A program made the translations under genes and the position numbers. A stretch of 24,178 nucleotides of DNA from COMBO-56-21 sp041494275. GTDB lineage: Archaea; Thermoplasmatota; Thermoplasmata; UBA10834. Shown here piece by piece: positions 20,721 through 24,178 of this stretch. Location: NCBI GenBank assembly GCA_041494275.1, contig JBGQAM010000023.1, forward strand, positions 1 through 24,178, read 5' to 3'. Each line of letters starts with the position of its first letter. Position 1 is the first letter of the stretch. The notes below the pieces were generated by a model, which did not search any database, had not been told where the DNA came from, and was given only the letters and a program-made list of their open reading frames with translations.

Positions 20721-22400
20721 TTGGCGCTGCTGTCTAAGAAAGTCGTCTTGCTGCTCCTGGCGGTCCTCATTCTTCTCTCGATTGCTGTTCGGTACCCACT
20801 CGTCGAGCACGAGAGGTTCCAAACGGATTCGTACACCATACATCACTTCGCCAAATCAATCGTAGACAATGGATATGCGAGGTGGACCTTCAACGCTTTG
20901 TCATATCTTGGATACTACCCTGTCTCTTATCCCTCAGGTACCCCTTTCTTGCTGGCTGAGTTCTCCTCAGTCACTGGGATGGGACTGGAATCGAGCATTC
21001 TGTTGATGAACGCCCTATTCGCCGTTTTGTTCTGCCTTGGGGCATTTCTTCTCGCCCGCCAGTTCATAAGAAAATCGGAATACGCACTTCTTGCGGCATT
21101 CTTCATGGTGACCGGTGCGAGGTTTGTCGACACGACATATTGGGACGCCAGTGCCCGTGGGCCATTGATTGTGTTTGTTGCCCTGACACTGCTTGTGTTG
21201 TTCCGAGTTGCCGCAACGGGCCAAACAAGATTGCTGATCTTCGCGCTCTTGTTTGGAGTCGGGTCCTTTGCCACACACCACATGGCTGTATTGCTCGTAC
21301 TTTTCGGATTGGGTTACACTCTGGCAGGGTTCCAGACAAGGTATCTACTGCCGATGTTTCGCAGCCATCAGTCCGGAATCGCGGCTGTCTGGAATGTCAC
21401 CCTCGCATTGGACATCGCCCTAGTATCATACGGCTTCTTCGACTACTCCTCGGATGTGGCAGTGACGAACCTCCGAGAAAGTTCGCTTTTCAACCTTAAT
21501 CCAACGGGGCTCTCGATTGCATTGAACATGGCCGTTTCGTACACTAATCAGATCGGCTTCATCATCGTTTTTGCTTTCTTCGGGATTGTAAGCATGTTCA
21601 GAGAACGACGCTTGTCTGTGGAAGGGCTATTGATTGTGTCTGTCTTGATCGCATTCATACCTATGTTGGGCAACACTCTCTACATTTCAATGCTCTTGGC
21701 GCCTTTTGTCTGCCTCCTGGGCGTGTTGTACATCTCCAAGTTGCTTAGGTCGGCCAGGAAGAGTCTCATGTTTGCTGTCGTGCTTGTTCTAATGTCTTCT
21801 GCAGTCTTCCTACCGCTTTGGTCCAGCTATAGATGGAACGGTGGCGGCGACTATCAGAGTGGACAAATTGTCGAGGTCGATGGAAGGATCTATAGCGACG
21901 CTACCTATCTCAAATACCAGTATCCTGGCACATTCGGAATATCGAACGCGAACACGTTCTGGATTCAACTTTATGTCTTCAGCGACACGAGGTTTCTATC
22001 CCCTGGCGTCACGCTCGCAATCAATGGCGACGTCTCGAGTTCAGACATTAGAGCGAACGTGCGGCTGTCGTCTGCTGAGTTTCCGAGCAATCTATACAAT
22101 TGGCTTACGTACCCCCCCGAGGAAAACATGGATAACTACCTTCGGGGATCATTCGTCCATGGATACGGAAACCTACGCAATACTGGCAGCATCGGGGGGC
22201 ACTTCTCCGTCCACACCAAGCTTGTCGTTGCTTTCGATAATGCAGTGATTGATGAATACGCGGAGACGTATTACCTATGGGATTCCAATCTGCAACACCA
22301 GCTGAGAAATGCGACTTCCCAATCCAATCTGCCTATCGATAGTTACATGATCTATCAGAGCGGAAGTCTGACCCTCTATGCCGTTGGGTTGGATACCTAG
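20721..22400 (+). CDS. Multispanning GT-C-like membrane protein, putative glycosyltransferase (first of a pair)
   Basis: A 559-residue protein with about 10 hydrophobic helices in residues 1-370 and a soluble, probably extracytoplasmic domain of about 190 residues at the C-terminus. After the first helix comes a loop with ERFQTDSYTIHHFAKSI; Asp36 is where GT-C enzymes carry their acidic catalytic motif. A His-His pair (186-187) follows in GVGSFATHHMAV. GT-C enzymes use lipid-linked sugars at the outer membrane face, so a role in protein or lipid glycosylation is likely; the family cannot be named. The TTG start has GGAGG 11 nt upstream. It may be in one operon with the archaeosortase gene. 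Codon use is visibly richer in A/T-ending codons than in genes left of 19 kb. Confidence 0.75.
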   Translation: MALLSKKVVLLLLAVLILLSIAVRYPLVEHERFQTDSYTIHHFAKSIVDNGYARWTFNALSYLGYYPVSYPSGTPFLLAEFSSVTGMGLESSILLMNALFAVLFCLGAFLLARQFIRKSEYALLAAFFMVTGARFVDTTYWDASARGPLIVFVALTLLVLFRVAATGQTRLLIFALLFGVGSFATHHMAVLLVLFGLGYTLAGFQTRYLLPMFRSHQSGIAAVWNVTLALDIALVSYGFFDYSSDVAVTNLRESSLFNLNPTGLSIALNMAVSYTNQIGFIIVFAFFGIVSMFRERRLSVEGLLIVSVLIAFIPMLGNTLYISMLLAPFVCLLGVLYISKLLRSARKSLMFAVVLVLMSSAVFLPLWSSYRWNGGGDYQSGQIVEVDGRIYSDATYLKYQYPGTFGISNANTFWIQLYVFSDTRFLSPGVTLAINGDVSSSDIRANVRLSSAEFPSNLYNWLTYPPEENMDNYLRGSFVHGYGNLRNTGSIGGHFSVHTKLVVAFDNAVIDEYAETYYLWDSNLQHQLRNATSQSNLPIDSYMIYQSGSLTLYAVGLDT

Positions 22401-22513
22401 CGGCGTCTACGCTGCGAATTCAACGAGCAAGCGGAATCATGCTGGGAACGATTCCAGCAAGACTTATCTATGGATACAATATCCACAATGTGCGACAGGG
22501 CAGGGCAAGTTCC

Positions 22514-24178
22514 ATGGGATTCGTGCGTGGTAGGATTGGAGCTCATACCTCGACATTCTACTCCCTACTGATACTGCTATTTGCAGCCTTCATGACAAGG
22601 CTATTGCCACTCGCGATCAGCCAATACCCCTTTAACAATGATTCGATAACAGAGTCCCTCATTTCTGCAGAGATACTCGGTAGTGGACACCTGCTATCCA
22701 CTTCGGATCCTCACTGGATGTGGACGCACACGGATTTTACCCCTGTCCTCAACGTAGTTCTTGCCTTTTTCGCTGGTCTGCTAGGGACGACACCGTTCGC
22801 CTGCGCTCAAGTGTTCGGTGCTGCGACGGCTATGACGACAATCGGCGGGGTCTACCTCCTGGGGCGGCTCGTGGCAGGGAGTGAGAGAGGGGCTATCACA
22901 GCGGCGTTTATGGCTCTCATGTTTGGCACGTTCGTTTTCACGACCGGATCTATATGGAAGGAGATGATGGGCCTGTCCCTTTTGGCTGTCGCCCTCTTCG
23001 CCTATCTACGGAGGGATTCAATTGAATTCAGGGCCTTGCTGTTTCTCCTTCTTCTGGTCATCCCGTTCGTACATCACCTTGTAGCAGCTGTCGCGTTTCT
23101 TGTGTTTGCCAATCTTCTCGTTTGGAGCATATTCTTCGCCTCCTCGAGAGGCACATTTACGAGGACGAATCTCTTTGATTTGGCCACGATATCGATTCCA
23201 GGAACGGTCGCGGCAGCCTACTATTCGATTGTCGGCTTCGACAGCATGATACAAGCATCTTCGGCCGTGAGCTTGGTTTCCGTCGCCGCTGGCTTCGTCG
23301 GAATGAATGTCTTGAGTATAGTGATTTTGTCTATCAGGAAACACGCAAAATGGTCATTCGCTCCGCTCGTTGGAGCGGGTCTCGGTACACTGATACTGCT
23401 CGATTACTCTGGATATGTATTTCATTACACTGCTTCGGCAACTGGGGCCTACGTTCTTCTTGGGTTGGCCTCCGCGTTCATTGTTGCCCTCGCCTGGTTC
23501 GGGTCCGAGGCCATCCTCGAGACGCGACCCAGATTCCGCGCATTCCAATTAGCTCTGCTCCTTTCCCCATTGACGATTCTGGGGTTTGGAGCGACTCAAG
23601 GGGCGACGTTGATCGGGCAGAAGATCTTCTATCGCTCATTCGACTTTCTGGACCTCTTCATCTTCCTGGGTGCTGCAGCGGCGATGGTCGAAATCCATTC
23701 CCGACGCAAGAATCTGTACCAGATCGTCGGCGCATTCATGATAATTTCTCTCGCAATATCATTCCCCTTCTCGTATGCTTCTCAATCTCTGCTGGGTGTC
23801 AGACATGATACACAAGACTACGAGGTTGATGCGCTCGAATGGATGGGAAACCAGCCGGAGGCCAAGTCTATCGTCTCCGATGAGCGCATATCCTACTTGG
23901 CGCGCAGCGTCATCGGAGTCTCCAAGGACTCTTCGCTTCCGCAATACATCGCCACGAACACCTCGTTCCCCTCTTACATTTGGTTCTACATCATAGAGGA
24001 TAGCTGGACAACTATCGGAGTCAACAACTACCCCTCTGGGGAGCTTGTAGTGAGTTTATCCTACTACGAGAGAATGACTGAGGCAGCCGACGTCTTCTAC
24101 CTTGGAGGACCGGCCTCTGATAATCTGGTGGTTTTCATGACATCGCCAATCGGCAGCAACACAATCTACGGCCCACCG
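22514..24178 (+). CDS. Multispanning GT-C-like membrane protein, putative glycosyltransferase (second of a pair), 3' partial
   Basis: The frame is open for 555 codons from ATG 22514 to the right edge, with no stop. An in-frame ATG at 22439 would add 25 residues; neither has a strong SD, and the shorter form begins just before the first helix (TFYSLLILLFAAFMTRLLPL). About 10-11 helices cover 12-420, then a soluble domain begins near VRHDTQDYEVDALEWMGNQP, a layout typical of GT-C enzymes. The first loop has QYPFNNDSITESLISAEIL with Asp43, and a His-His pair (187-188) lies in VIPFVHHLVA. Both features match the upstream gene in order and position, so the two are probably distant paralogues. Substrate unknown. 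Confidence 0.75.
   Translation, partial: MGFVRGRIGAHTSTFYSLLILLFAAFMTRLLPLAISQYPFNNDSITESLISAEILGSGHLLSTSDPHWMWTHTDFTPVLNVVLAFFAGLLGTTPFACAQVFGAATAMTTIGGVYLLGRLVAGSERGAITAAFMALMFGTFVFTTGSIWKEMMGLSLLAVALFAYLRRDSIEFRALLFLLLLVIPFVHHLVAAVAFLVFANLLVWSIFFASSRGTFTRTNLFDLATISIPGTVAAAYYSIVGFDSMIQASSAVSLVSVAAGFVGMNVLSIVILSIRKHAKWSFAPLVGAGLGTLILLDYSGYVFHYTASATGAYVLLGLASAFIVALAWFGSEAILETRPRFRAFQLALLLSPLTILGFGATQGATLIGQKIFYRSFDFLDLFIFLGAAAAMVEIHSRRKNLYQIVGAFMIISLAISFPFSYASQSLLGVRHDTQDYEVDALEWMGNQPEAKSIVSDERISYLARSVIGVSKDSSLPQYIATNTSFPSYIWFYIIEDSWTTIGVNNYPSGELVVSLSYYERMTEAADVFYLGGPASDNLVVFMTSPIGSNTIYGPP

Noticed and set aside
1..24178. CRISPR array, insertion sequence, integrase or attachment site
   Set aside because: No regularly spaced repeats, transposase or integrase motifs, or terminal repeats were seen on either strand.

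Overview
The window looks archaeal, most likely an uncultured Thermoplasmatota-type euryarchaeon. I base this on an archaeosortase, a DUF835 protein, a UppP-type lipid phosphatase, an Lrp/AsnC regulator with a TATA box, and TATA-like elements centred about 26-28 nt upstream of several start codons (leaderless transcription). Other genes use strong Shine-Dalgarno sites, and TTG and GTG starts are common. Base composition looks fairly GC-rich, with a drop after about 20.7 kb. The lineage is an inference; no rRNA or tRNA gene is present.

Region 1 (1-3.1 kb) holds nucleotide-sugar genes. A Gfo/Idh/MocA oxidoreductase, cut by the left edge, overlaps an NAD-dependent sugar epimerase. A UDP-ManNAc dehydrogenase-like gene converges on them. 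They probably make an acidic or amino sugar for surface glycans.

Region 2 (3.2-5.6 kb) is one large secreted, membrane-anchored protein built from seven spacings of about 100 residues.

Region 3 (5.7-9.5 kb) is a minus-strand run: a four-zinc-ribbon protein, a LarC N-domain-like protein, TusA-like and DsrE-like sulfur carriers, and an IscS/NifS homologue whose PLP-binding lysine is replaced by Asp. This is the most interesting part of the window: a sulfur-relay cassette around a desulfurase that should not work as a normal PLP enzyme.

Region 4 (9.6-17.3 kb) is rich in surface proteins: a PKD/calcium-repeat membrane protein, UppP, a subtilisin-like protease with a transmembrane segment and a cupredoxin-like tail, a small secreted protein with a possible AUU start, a secreted Kelch propeller with a FIMAH-like tail, and a DUF835 membrane protein that could carry an outside signal inward.

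Region 5 (17.4-19.5 kb) has an Lrp/AsnC regulator divergent from a tiny ORF, with a dense cluster of dyad sites between them, and an MFS transporter.

Region 6 (19.6-24.2 kb) has an archaeosortase followed by two GT-C-like multispanning proteins. They share an early Asp-Ser in the first loop and a His-His pair at almost the same residue number; the second runs off the right edge. With UppP and the sugar genes, this suggests a locus for cell-surface protein processing and glycosylation. No mobile element or CRISPR array was seen, and no gene-free stretch exceeds about 200 bp.
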